From Dirofilaria immitis (lineage: Eukaryota; Nematoda; Chromadorea; Rhabditida; Onchocercidae): a DNA stretch of 64,000 bases. Location: contig JAKNDB010000087.1 of assembly GCA_024305405.1 (NCBI GenBank), positions 8,062,501-8,126,500 on the forward strand. The letters run 5' to 3'. Shown here piece after piece: positions 1-12,171 of this stretch (position 1 is the first letter of the stretch; every line of letters starts with the position of its first letter). A program made the translations under genes and the position numbers. The notes below the pieces were generated by a model. The model did not search any database and was not told the origin of the DNA. It saw only the letters and a program-made list of their open reading frames with translations.

Positions 1-3000
1 TTGAATAATAATAAATTAATGTTTAAGAAATCATTGGCAGATGTTGTTTCAATGAATTTCACGGAGATATGTCCTAAATCGGAATGTATATATTATCTGT
101 CACCATTGGAATTTTTCTTTTATTGTTGTTGCGATACAAATTTTAAACTTTGTGCTTACACTACCGATGAAAAATTGCTTTCATATGCTAGCAAAAATGC
201 GAAGATTTGGGCAAATAATCCTGAAATACGATCATTTCGAGAATTTGCGATACACGACCAAAAGAATTTGCTTGGGAATATTTCTGGTAGACCATGGATA
301 TACCGCAAATATATCTACAGCAGACCAATAGGTAACATTGGAAATGATAGCAATCAGGATAGTTGAAGTAAAATTATTTTACCGCAAATATATCTACAGC
401 AGATCAATAGGTAGCATTGGAAATGATAGCAATCAGGATAGTTGAAGTAAAATTATTTTACCGCAAATATATCTACAGCAGATCAATAGGTAGCATTGGA
501 AATGATAGCAATCAGGATAGTTGAAGTAAAATTATTTTACCGCAAATATATCTACAGCAGATCAATAGGTAACATCGGAAATGATAGCAATCAGGATAGT
601 TGAAGTAAAATTATTTTAGTAAAATAAATCTAAACTTAGTAAGAAGAAAATATTTTATAGAATAGAAGATGTTTGAATTTTTTCGAAAAAATAAAATTTC
701 ATAATCATATTATTTTCATTTCTTGTATATTCATTTCAGTTGATATGCAAACGGGCAATACAATATTCTCTAAAAATAATATACCTTTGCATCTCTGTGC
801 AATTGGTACTTATAATGTAACTATTGGTAGTTGGAAAAATGAAGATTTTAAAATGAAAACGGGGAAACGTAAATTATTAGCAGAACCTCAAAAATTTTGC
901 TATTATATGGCTTCTTTGCAATTTAAGCGAACCGATCGAAATCCACCAACAACGTTAATTTTTTTATTTCTTTCAACTGGTCTCTAAATTTCAAGTTTTT
1001 CAAATCTTAAATTTGCATTGGACTAACATTATAATATCTGTAGTATGATATAATGATAGATTATTCTAGAATAATCTATTATTATATCATTTAATTGACT
1101 ATATTAGTTAACGTTATACTAATCATAAGCTTTTTAAAGATTAGAAATGAGGTATGGAAGTGATACAGAAGAAATATGCAAAAAAGATGGATGTGAAATT
1201 AAGGCGCCAATTTGCTTACAAGATTTAATTTCGACAGATCATGTGATCGCTACATTTAAATGCTGCTGTAGTACGGGCGATTTATGTAATCATTTAGGGA
1301 ATCAGTACTTTAACATGACTAAGCAACTTATTAGCAGGAGGTGAGACTATTGAAATTAAATTTGAACGAAATAAGTAATACTATAAATGAATGAAAAAAG
1401 AAGACTAAAGTAATAATTGCATTCCGCAATAAAACATATGAAAATATCTTCGAGATTTTTATTCTAATATCATACTCTTCCAAACTAAATAATATTTAAG
1501 ATTTATTTAAATGGTAAAAATCTCTACTATTTCTAATTTAAAACATTTTCATATAATCTGGAATATTTATTTTGTTATTTTATTATGCTAATCTTTAATT
1601 GAAATTTTGGCAGATTTTTTAAAATAAATGTCAATACTAATAAATTAATGACATGCACTACAAAATTGAAAGATTTAAAATTCTTTTATAATTCAAAAAT
1701 CGCATTGTATCCTAATTCTAAAATGACTAATCCTCAATATTGAATGGTAGTTTATTCAATATGTTTTATATTTTATATTTTAAACAATTAATAAACATGT
1801 ATTCATATCTATTTTATATATCAGAATATCAAAAAATAATTTTAAACAATTAATAAACATGTATTCATATCTATTTTATATATCAGAATATCAAAAAATA
1901 ATAATAATAAATTAATATTCTGAAGCAAATAATATTTGAAATGATTATAAGAAAAGCTTACAGGCATGTATTCCCATGTATCAGTCAATCATATTCTTAT
2001 TTGATGATTTATTTTAATCGTCGATTTAAAGATACTTACATCAAATGTAGTCGTTTCTTCATGTTTGATACATTTGATGAAATAATGCTCATAGAAAATT
2101 ATTCATTTTTTGCACCAGAAAATGCTTCTTTAGCAGAATTGTACAAGAAGAGAAAAACAGGGTATAACATCAAATTATCAAGAATTACAAGAAGATATAT
2201 AATAATCAAGTAATTTAGTAAAGTAATATACATTTATTGAAATGCTGATATTTCTTTGATAAAAGCATAAACTTATTAATTTTTCATTCATAGTTATTCT
2301 CATTTAAATTTAAATTATTAATTACAGGAATGTTTGATGCTGTTTAATAAAATGTGTAAATATTGTAATTAGGTAAAATAATATTATAAAAATAATTTAA
2401 AAAACCAAATTCCTGAGATTTCATATTTTCTCCTTTTTGATCAAATTTTAGTAAGTATATTTTATTTCAGGAAAAGTTATAATGAAACTGTGGAACATGA
2501 TTGTATTCGTAAAATATTTTTACCATTTCATGATCCATTTTGTAGACTATTTATGCCAGTACTTACCAATCTTATACAATGCTCTTGTTTTCAGAATCTA
2601 CGTCTAAAAGAGGTATATAAAGTGATAAATTACAGTATGGTAATTCTTGCGAGCATAAATTTAAGTACCAACCTTATTAAATTAACTTAAAAATATAAGT
2701 TAAATCATTAATGTATGTATATATCGGCTTAAAGATGTTTATCTGAAATATGCTTCATTCCTTGCAAAGAATGAATGAAATATATAAATCTGCTCTTTTA
2801 CCTATATCAGTGTGCATAATCCTCATCAGGGCTTGTTATCTTATCATCATAAAAATAAAATGGAACAGTTATATTTCCATCAAAATATTTGTAATTATCA
2901 TCCAGCATGATTTGATTTAATTTGAGTTGAATTTGAAACCGTGTGATGCTAATTTTGAAAAAAGTACATGAAAAAGGAACGAAAATAGCTGTACCAATGT

Positions 3001-4610
3001 GTTTAAACACGTCTGGAAATTTTGAAAGCATTTTGGATAATAATTTCGGTATATTAGGTCCAGCAAAATATGACAAAGTGGTATGTTAATGATATGATTT
3101 AATTTCAATTATAAAAGAATTTTTTATTTTCAATTAATTAGTCAGTTTTAATAATAACAAAGATTTGGTAAACATTAAAAAAAAAAAATGATGAAGAAAT
3201 TTGCAGAAAACAAGAAATTATCCATTATGCTATGATATGATAGAAATTAGTTTATACAAACATGGCGTTGAACATCGCAGTGGACCATTTGATGAATTTA
3301 TCAATTATTTACATAATGCAAATGTAAATGTTAAAGGATGCGTAGACGAATGATTTTTAAATTATTCGTCCTTGATACTAATTATACGATAACACGCTAC
3401 GTGTTTATATGCTTTCAACGCGAGAATTATAGTCCATGCAATGGTTAGATTTTGAAATTCGTACAATGAATTGCATTTATCATTTTATCTACAAATTAAT
3501 AATTTGCAGTAGAGAATTTACATTATCAACTAAAAATATATAACAAAATTATGAAATGTTAAAGAATTTTTTTATTTTAATTAATCTCTTTAAGTTATAA
3601 TAAATTTTTAACCATTACAATGATACTTAAAAAATGATACTTCATTTCCTCTTTTGAAATTTTCCTTTTTGAAAAATATCTAAGAAAATAATAGTAATAA
3701 TAATATTTCTTTCTTTCGTTATAATTATTTATTTATATTATTGATTATTTATAAGAAGAATTTGTTGATTTTATTCAACTTTTAAATAATGCTAATTCGA
3801 ATTTAAAAAAATAATACAATTAGAACAAATTTCTGTGGAAAAATTCAATGAGTTAAATGTTATTTGCGCTTATCGATAAAAATACATGCATAGTTGAATG
3901 TAGCTGTTCAATAAAGATTATGCAATTAAACATATCCAAATATGTAAAAATTATTCATCAAATTTTATTATATCAGGCCCTATGAATATTCGCCATCAAT
4001 TGTTGCCAGACATTATTCGAGAAAAAGTATAAAGAATAGTTTAAAAGAAAGATCATTATGTCATGTTGATGGTTACAGTAATCGTGTCAATTGTAAATCA
4101 CGCAAAGGATGTTTCAATTTTCATACTGTTCATGGGACTCGATTGGTAAATGATTTTTTTTAAATGACCTTTGTCTTAGTTATATCAATAGAGTGATGTA
4201 ATGGTTGTATTAATTTTGTCTGGACAACTCTTAACATAATAAGATGGTGACAAAAATTAAATCCAAATTACACGTTTTTTAAGCGTTAAATTATAAACTT
4301 TCTTTTTCCCAAATAAATCGAACAAAAGCCCATACTTTTTCGTTTTATTTCATTTTAGCGAGGATGTATTGACAAAATTCCTAAAATTGTTTCTATGGAA
4401 CCAAAATTACGATTGCTGTACGCTTGCTATAATCATGATTGGATTACGGGAAAGGAAGGAACACGTTGTAGCGCCGTAAACGAGAATGATTCTAATTCAT
4501 CCGTTCCACTTACGGATGGAATCATTTGTTGCTGTCGTTCAACCTGCAGTATGTCTGATATCAATTCATATATGGAAATGCAGCATGGTTATTTCCCATT
4601 TCAAATATGA
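1..4610 (+). CDS. Multi-domain cysteine-rich extracellular protein (5' partial)
   Basis: Exons I can place: <1-331, 740-979, 1145-1340, 1964-2161, 2471-2612, about 2811-3080 (broken), 3207 to about 3335, 3977-4145 and 4359-4610 (stop). Phases agree across the first five exons and across the last two. The protein repeats a domain with spaced cysteines that ends in CCC or CxC: CCCDTNFKLC in the first exon, FKCCCSTGDLCN in the third, QCSC in the fifth, and IICCCRSTC in the last, where RKGC and RGC precede it. A CCC/CC pattern closing with CN is typical of three-finger (Ly6/activin-receptor-like) folds and of the nematode ET module; I cannot decide between these. No kinase domain or membrane segment is seen. 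The exon near 2811-3080 is not open in any one frame, so either several sequence errors lie there or that domain is decaying. The function is unknown; a secreted or surface role is inferred from the cysteines. Confidence 0.6.
302..617 (+). repeat. Four tandem copies of a 79-bp unit spanning an exon-intron boundary
   Basis: Copies start at 302, 381, 460 and 539 and differ at only a few bases. The first copy holds the last 30 coding bases of the first visible exon of the cysteine-rich gene and its donor (exon end 331, then GTAACA). Copies 2 and 3 carry GTAGCA at the same place and copy 4 again GTAACA, so four candidate donors lie in a row. The period is not a multiple of three. Confidence 0.95.
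1045..1090. repeat. 46-bp near-perfect palindrome in an intron
   Basis: The two 23-base halves are complementary around the centre TTCTAGAA except at one position pair, a G opposite a T, which would still pair as G-U in RNA. It lies in the intron between the exons ending at 979 and starting at 1145 of the cysteine-rich gene. Confidence 0.9.
1782..1901 (+). repeat. Direct tandem duplication, 62-bp period
   Basis: The block starting at 1782 is repeated at 1844 with alm­ost no change. It lies in the intron just before the exon at 1964 of the cysteine-rich gene. Confidence 0.9.
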
Positions 4611-5139
4611 TATAATATTGATATTTTTTCTAATTATATTTGCTAAAATAAATAATCAATTATCAGTCAAAACTTCCTAAATTTTATTGCACAAAACGAT
4701 CCAAAATTCAAATATTGAGAATCTCAAGAAATTTAATAATTGCATTCCTTAATAAAACAATGTTATAAAATCTCAAAAACTTTATTAAATACTTCAATGA
4801 TCATGTGTTCATTGGAGTTATAGCGACAAAAATGATTCCTCAAAATATCAATGGGAGGAAAACAATTATATATATAATGGACTAAAGTCATTTAAATAAA
4901 TATGTGCTTTTCTGCTGAATTAGATTTGCTATATTTTCCTGCGATATCAACTTTTATTGCAAATTATTGGATTCATTTATATTGGGAACGCATAGATTCT
5001 TATATTCAGATGTTCATATCGAATCTTCACGTATCGCTGTCACTTAACACATTTATAGTTTTGCTGTGAAATATAGGCAATAAAGAGAATAAAGAAAACA
5101 GATCTGAAAATCCAATATCACACAATAAAATAAAAGTAG
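4611..5139. other. Intergenic, nothing recognised
   Basis: AT-rich sequence after the stop of the cysteine-rich gene. An AATAAA-type signal occurs near 4750 (TTAATAAAACAATG). On the minus strand about 19 codons near 4985-5042, after the acceptor-like AAGTGACAG, stay open to a stop and might be a final exon of the minus-strand fragment at 5140-5338. Nothing else stands out. Confidence 0.5.
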
Positions 5140-5338
5140 ACTGCTAAATTCTGATGGCAACACCGAAGATGCCAGCAACTTCTGATTCCTACGCAATCTT
5201 TCACATGTTTCCCGACGTGCCAAATCTATCATCTCTAGGCATATACTTTTATTTGGACCTAAAAGGAGCAGTTTGCTGTAATTTGATCTCTTGCATCGGA
5301 TGATATGCTTTTTGCATGCTTTAACATTCTTTCGTCAT
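5140..5338 (-). CDS. Candidate coding fragment, unidentified
   Basis: Minus-strand translation gives a long stretch of protein-like composition: SICLEMIDLARRETCERL and then RRNQKLLASSVLPSEF. Upstream of it an ATG (5338) gives MTKEC and then an in-frame stop; the frame becomes open if one base is missing near TTAAAG and another in the TTTT before GGTCCA, the kind of error seen in the certain genes of this window. The alternative frame upstream reads SKLLLLGPNKS. No family is recognised and splice sites are not clear. It could be a decaying exon or a small gene. Confidence is low. Confidence 0.25.
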
Positions 5339-5806
5339 TTTGAAAAGCAGATGTAAACAGAAGTGCAACAAAGTATTCGTTTCTCGATTAATATTCCCGA
5401 AGTTTATTGATGCATCATTAGTGATGATATTGATATCAATAATGATAAATCCTTTGAATTCCGATAACTACTTCAATTTTTCACTTTTTTCATTGGCACA
5501 TCATTAGCAAAGACAAATTGCGAAACAAATGGGTTATAAAAATATATCAATACCTATCGATTTCATTTTGTTATCCACATGAAAGAACTATTACAACCGG
5601 AACTAGTTTCTAGCCATCATAGCATGCAGTAGTCGATATCTTGTTGAATTTTTATGTAAGCAATCTGTTTCAGCTTGCATTATTCAATATCAATGATAAT
5701 AAATAAACAAATAAATAAATAAATATAGCCTTATTATTATTTCAATTCATGGATCTACAGGTTTTTATAAATATAATATTCTTCTTCTTTCAACTCATCT
5801 GTCTCA

Positions 5807-6199
5807 ATGTTTAAGATGGAAAGAGTATTGCTGGATGAACAAATGTTCGATCCTAATCATCATATCATATCATCTTTCATGTATTCTTCTTGAATTTCAA
5901 TACTAATAATAGTCAACGATTTCATTCCTCTCAAATAAAAGTCGAAAATTTCATTTAAAAATAATATTAAATGAAAGCAATGTAAAAATAAAATCAGATA
6001 TGTAAATCAATACATTAGCATATATTGATGAATTATTAGCCAAAATTTTGTTCTATCAATTTCATTTAGGAGCCACATTTGGTCTCACTCTGTATCTTCA
6101 ATGTCTCGTCGATGTGATACTAATAGATCTGATATTGCTAGACGAATTATGGAAATGAAAGAGCCCTTTCTTCCCTACTTATATCAGTTAAGTGCTTAG
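5807..6199 (+). CDS. Small two-exon candidate gene, unidentified
   Basis: Exon a runs 5807-5880 (ATG at 5807, or at 5816 in the same frame) and ends AT|GTATTC; exon b runs 6070-6199, follows TTTCATTTAG, and ends in TAG. The phases match: the split codon AT|G is restored. The joined protein is about 67 residues, hydrophilic, with no signal peptide; readable parts are MERVLLDEQMFDPNHH and CDTNRSDIARRIMEMKEPF. Exon b has a good acceptor and non-random composition, which is the main support. It could be the 3' end of a longer gene. No family is recognised. Confidence 0.35.
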
Positions 6200-7883
6200 C
6201 AATTTAGTTTGACGCATTCCTCATGAGATCCAAAATCATTGAATGTCTCATCAAAAGTTTCAGCAATTGAGAAACCATCTAAACCATTATCTTCTCTTAT
6301 TTCAATTTTCTAAAATCTATAAAATGCTGATTAACTTTCAGCAACTTTCAAATACATGCATATATTTATTATGCATATATATAAATATGATAGTTTTCAT
6401 AAGAAGCTATAGCAAAACATTGTCTAATATCATTATTGCTCTTTTAAGAATAATATATGAAACATGAAGTAAATAACCGCAATATTCCTTATCTTCTTAT
6501 ATCTAGCCATTCTTGATCACAAATTAAGGCTTCAAGAGCCAGTCCATATATAGCCGGGAATAAAAGAGAAACTTCATCATTGTAGTAAATTTAATCAAAT
6601 AGATTATTTACTGCTTGCTTAATTCATACATAAGGCGTAATGCTTTGAATTATTATTATTATTGCCATGGCATATATATATATATATATATATTCATTCA
6701 TTATTATTATCATTATCATTATCATTATCTTTTGGCACATATACATACGCTTGTTTATTTTCAAATAATTAATGACAGATAGAAGAAAAAAAAAAGAGCA
6801 AAAATAAGTATTTAAAGAAATGGAAAAGAAGAAAAAGAAAGAAGTGGAAAAATGGAAAAGTTAATTAATATGACAAACGATTGATTGAAACTTTCGTAAT
6901 TAAAGTTGGAATAAAAAAGCGTAGTGTCAACCTCAAAATGAGCTAATAATTTTGCTTAAGTTAGTAGTCTCAAGATGTTTCATCCTCTTCATACTAGGCC
7001 TTTTATCCGTCTACTCTCTCTCCTCTTATTTCATTCATCATTCTTCTTCTTCCTTTCTATTCTCCTCATCTTTATTCTTCTTCTTCTCTCAAATGTAAAT
7101 AATTTACTCATTTCTTTACTTATCTTCTTGCACCAAAAAAGAAACGAAATAAATAAATAAATAAAAGTCTCAGAAAGGACAGAGAGAGAGAAAGAGATAG
7201 AAGGAAAAGATATATTAATAAATTGAACAAAACGAAGAAAAAAGAATTTCTTTGAAAAGTCATCTTTATGGAAGCTCGTTAAGCCTGTTAGTTAATATCT
7301 CAAAAAGTGAAAAAAAAGTTTTTATTCGTTAAAGAAAAATGTTTATACATTGGACTTATAATCAACGGATAACTTTAGAGAGAAAAAGAGAGAGAGAGAG
7401 AGAGGGAAGGAAAGAGAGATAAAGACATAGGTGTAGATGCTTAGACATTACAATATATTATATATATAAGCGGAATGGGAGAGAAGTGCTGCAGTACTCA
7501 GTGAATAGCAGCGAAGAATATTCGGTGCCACTCAGTTAACCATCAGCAGCGATATAGTAGTAGTATTAGTAGTACATTGGCTAGGTTGGCGAAGTGCATT
7601 CATTCGAGAATTAGCAGTTCTTGGGATGATTTAAAAAGAAGAGGAAAGAGATGGCCATTTTGATAATCATTCCGTTATTCGATGAATGGCCAAATAATCC
7701 TTATCAATTATTATAATTAGCCGAAAGATTTGGATTATTATTTCTACTACTATTATTGTCACAATTAATCTTTTATTATTACTACTATTATTGTTTGTTT
7801 CGTTATTATTACTACTATTATTATTATCATTATTAATATCACTATTTTTATTTTATAATAATATTTACTATTATTATTATTAC

Positions 7884-7917
<34 letters not shown>

Positions 7918-7975
7918 GTTGTCACAATTATTCGTATGAAAACAAGGTAATATAATAATATTGACAAATAAAGTA
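6200..7975. other. Intergenic and probable 5' region of the next gene, with microsatellites
   Basis: The stretch contains an (AT)n run at 6672-6693, ATT/ATC repeats to about 6729, a CT-rich tract near 7000-7090, a (GA)n run at 7387-7404 and TTA/TTG trinucleotide repeats at about 7740-7920. GC-richer sequence at 7470-7660 could be promoter or 5' leader of the gene that starts at 7976. Confidence 0.6.
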
Positions 7976-8694
7976 ATGGATAGTGACAAGGAAACGAATA
8001 AAATTTTCATTTTTGGCTTATTTATTCTTTTCGCATGGATGATTGTTATTATAATATGTGCAAGCCCAACGGTATGTTTGAACTTTTTCGCTTCATTTCA
8101 TTTATTTTACACATTTTGTTTTGTATAACAATATAATTTGATAAGATTTGAATAAAATTATTGACAAATTAATTGATAAAAATTAAAGTTTGATAAAATT
8201 AAAAAGAATGAAATTATTATCAAACGAAAATGATTAATTTTCGTTTAATAATAAAATTATTAAAAATTAATTAACATTTAATTAAATCATTATTTTTGAG
8301 GTAACTAGTATTATTATTTTTTTAATTTTATCTAAAGAAATCAACAACAATCTATTTTTAATTTATTTTATCTATTTAATGGAATAATTATTTTATTTAT
8401 CTAAAGATACACAGTATTTTATTTACATAAAGTAGAAAAGATAAAAATTGGCCGAAGAAGTTGGAAATAAGAAAAATAATGAATGAAAAAGTTGAAAAAG
8501 ATGAGGACAAGGAAGATTGAAGTGCAATGAGTTGAAGGTAACAGATTTTCAGGTTGCAATGAATGATTTTAATGTCAACGAGCACGAAATGCTTACAAAT
8601 TTAGCTTTCCATTATCTGAATGTTATCCCGATCAGGGTTATTATTGTCGTCTTTTAATCCGAGAATTTTGTTTAAATATAATTTTTAAATGAAA
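7976..8694 (+). CDS. 5' exons of a membrane-anchored or secreted protein
   Basis: Exon 1 (7976-8071) encodes 32 residues starting MDSDKETNK, then a hydrophobic stretch IFIFGLFILFAWMIVIIICA, and ends at ACG|GTATGT in phase 0. The next good acceptor, GATTTTCAG (8552), opens in phase 0 as VAMNDFNVNEHEMLTN. If one T is missing from the TTT that follows, the frame continues as SFPLSECYPDQGYYCRLL; otherwise it ends after 34 codons. The hydrophobic stretch preceded by charged residues fits a signal anchor (type II) or an uncleaved signal. The paired cysteines further on fit an extracellular part. The 3' end of the gene is not located; exon 2 is shown to the stop of the second frame. The family is not recognised. 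Confidence 0.45.
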
Positions 8695-10461
8695 TCTGAA
8701 TATCAAATCGATACAATAACGTATTTTTAATTAGTGTTTTGATTGTTTGCGCAAGTATTGATTATTTGGATATCAAAAGCATAACTAACACTTAAATACT
8801 ATAAATTACTGTTTCTTTCATTTATCAAATTTTAACTTAATCTTTTTTGCCTCGTTTAGACCAAATTATCACTTTGATCAATTAAAATAGCCCCTAAATT
8901 TTTGTAAGATAACGCTAGATATAAAATGATTTGAAATGAATCGTTAAAGCATATTGTTTAAAATGAATAAGAATTGCAAAATTTTAATATTTACATTGTC
9001 GGAAAATTTTTTTCGACCAGATTGTTTATCTTTCTTAGTAATCTTTCAAAATCCCGAAAGCATATTATTGTTTCCCAGTGATTTTCATAATTTTTTATCT
9101 CTATGGCAGATCTTTTATATTGTTTATTTAAGACTGCTGAAAATTCACATTCAATTAATTTTTTCCTTATTCGACTCGTTTTTTCACTCTCTTAATTGTT
9201 TTTAGTAGTAGTCAATATTTCCTCGGAATTCATAAAAATGCATAAGTACGATATTAATTATGAATAGATAATAAATAATTAATAGTAGTTGCTATTTCAT
9301 AATAATAATTCTCATATGTATAGTAACTATGATAAACAATAGCGTCAGTAAATAATTTCAGCATCGTCAATAAATTTAATATTAATTTTGTTAATTTGTT
9401 AATAGTTCGAGCAAGCAATAATAGTTTTAATAAACAATTTTAGCAGTATAATATATTCACCTATGTAACATCGTATTCTCCAAGAATGTAAAACAGCTTA
9501 TCTACGATACATTTCACATGCAACATTCTCTCATTATAAAACAGTGAACATGTTGCTAATTTGTAAGCTTAATAAGCTATTTCACAACTTACTATAACTA
9601 CTACTCTTTATCTGCTAGAATTCTGTTTACATATTTTATCTAATTCCATTATGGTGAAGAATGACCTGAAATTGATAAGCTATAGGAACAAATTATACGA
9701 ACTATACATCAACCTGTGTGGAGTTAATTAAGATAACATGTTAAGCCCTGTTGGCAGATAAGAATAAATAAATGGAATGCATGATGCAAAATCCAGAATC
9801 ATTGATAAAGTATTTATCATAGGGGCACTATGATATAATAAACTTTGAACACAGAAAATTATTTCTTAGTGAAATTAGCTATAATAAAATAAAGTTTTAG
9901 CACATAGAAATTATCACTGATGAATTTTGAATGAAATTGTTATCAGCGACTATATATTTACTTCAAATTTAATTTCACATTTTATTTTTTTCGTTTTTCT
10001 CCATACTTCATAATAATATCATTACCTAATCTTTTAATCCCTAAAATATGTAATACAAAATGAGAAGTAAAAATTTTGACACTCTTAAACATATTTCTTT
10101 CTTGTCCCTTAAGAATTTCAGATGATTTTACTTGTTATGTATTTTATCTATTGAAACCTCTTCTCATTAGACTTATTAGTTAAAATCTGAAAGGGAATCT
10201 GATGAATTTGGGTTTTTAAAATTACTTCAACAGGGTGATCAATTTATTGAAAGAATAAATTTCTTTTCCTTTTTATTTTTACTATACATTTTCATTGAAT
10301 CATATTAATATCTTTAAATATCTATCTATTTGTTTATCTATTATGATCGTGTGATATGAATTCTATTAGCAGTAATAAATTTAATTCAGTATCTATATGC
10401 AATCGAAGTTTTGCTGATCATTTTAATTTGATACTTAGCATAACTGAAGTGCCTGCGGGTC

Positions 10462-10492
<31 letters not shown>

Positions 10493-11084
10493 AGAAGACT
10501 AAGACCATTATATATTTATAAATATATGCATAATTCTTTGATTCTTTTTAAGCTATTAATCATAGAAATTGATTAAAACGGTATTGATAGTTCGAAACAT
10601 GATAAAAAAAAGAATAGAAAAATACAGCAATTTTTTCTGAAACATAGCAAGCATAATTGAACGAAAATATTCTTTTTCGTTTTCGAATAATTCCTCATTG
10701 AAATCAGAAATTTTATTTCACCAGAAAAGAGAGAAATTTTTCATTAAATTTGATAAATTTTTTAAAAATTAAATTACCACGAAATGAAACAAATTTCTCA
10801 TTGAAATTGTATTTTTAATATATTTCAAAGTAAAGTTAATGAGAATTATAAATGCCTTTTCATTATATTTTTATAGTGTTAAATTTACTTGTTATGAAAG
10901 TCATCATCTTTTAAATATTTCTAATATCTTTTTCTTCATTTTATCTTTCAAAAAAGAATCAGTCATTTTTTTATTGTTGGAATTATTGTTTTTAATAAAG
11001 GGATGAAAATTTTTCTGTCTATGAATAATATAACCATATTATAACCATTTTAATTATTTCCTTAGAATCATACTTCATTAAAAC

Positions 11085-11137
11085 TTAATGTTGCTTGAAA
11101 TTAGATTCACAAGTAATCTAATTTCAAGCAACATTAA
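11085..11137. repeat. Perfect 23-bp inverted repeat with 7-base loop
   Basis: Arm 11085-11107 and arm 11115-11137 are exact reverse complements, separated by CACAAGT. A transcript of either strand would form a 23-bp hairpin with no mismatch. No gene overlaps it that I can see. Confidence 0.97.
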
Positions 11138-12171
11138 CTAAACTGACGCAAGAGACAAGATGGGAATGAAAGTGGCTGGAGGGGATGAACGGGATTTATA
11201 ATAGAATATCTTTTAATTTTAGAATTTTAATTTTCGAATATTATCACGATTAGTTTACTAACAAAGACTATCAGTTACAGAATGAAGCTGTACTACAGTA
11301 TAGAAGACGATATCGGGAATGAACAGGAGAAAATGCATTTAGAAGCATTAATTAATCAAAGATGCCAATCGATCTGAGAGATATTAAATGCGCAAGTTTC
11401 AAATATCACTTCGATATGAACATTATTAATTTCAAAAATTTAACTATAATCAAAAATTTTTCAGAAACAAAATCTCGTTTTATTAATGATTTATTATATA
11501 TATGTATATATATTAAGAAATGGTCAAATTTTGAATTAACAAATAATGCATCATTAAGCATAATTGAACTCTTTACAATTTTTTAAGCAAATTTTCAAAA
11601 ATAGAAATTTAAAAACTTTGGAATATTTGGCCATACTTATAATTTCAATTGTCGTCTATCTATTTATCAATTTATCTTTTTTGTTTCACATCTTCGTTAT
11701 GTACAAATAATAAGCCTTGAACTTTGAAACATCCTTAATTAAATTTTTAAATTGGCATATAACTACTTCAAGATTTTAAACTTTTTAATAAGCACTTGCA
11801 ATTCATCTATTAATTTCCGTACTTCAATTTTCCTGCCTCAATTAATTTTCATAACATTTCAATTTTTGTTAAATACGTTCAATTTTTAACCTAACAAACT
11901 GTTAAAAAGTTACAAACTTATTACATTATTAATATCACAATTAAAGCAAACCGATATTATTGATGATAGATGCAGGGATATTTTCTTTTAATTTTTAAAG
12001 AAATATCTAAGCTCAAATATTTAATTAACTAATGAGAAGTGCATGCTTTATGCCTACTATGATTGTTTAACATTTTACTAATTTGTGATATATTTGAGGA
12101 AAAATATAGAAGAGTGAGAAGAAAGAAGAGGAAATGAAACATTTTCCTCTGTAAAAACACTTTATTACATT

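Noticed and set aside
2940..3000. In-frame TGA within a protein-like frame as a selenocysteine codon.
   Set aside because: The surrounding frame is broken more than once and no SECIS-like structure or selenoprotein family is recognisable.
5140..5338. SKLLLLGPNKS on the minus strand looks like the start of a G-protein alpha P-loop.
   Set aside because: The GxxxxGKS/T core is missing, the following residues do not fit a G-alpha subunit, and the alternative frame gives an equally good reading. Kept only as an unidentified fragment.
7765..8010. Minus-strand frame with a poly-Asn stretch.
   Set aside because: It is the reverse of the TTA/TTG trinucleotide repeat and overlaps the supported exon starting at 7976 on the other strand.
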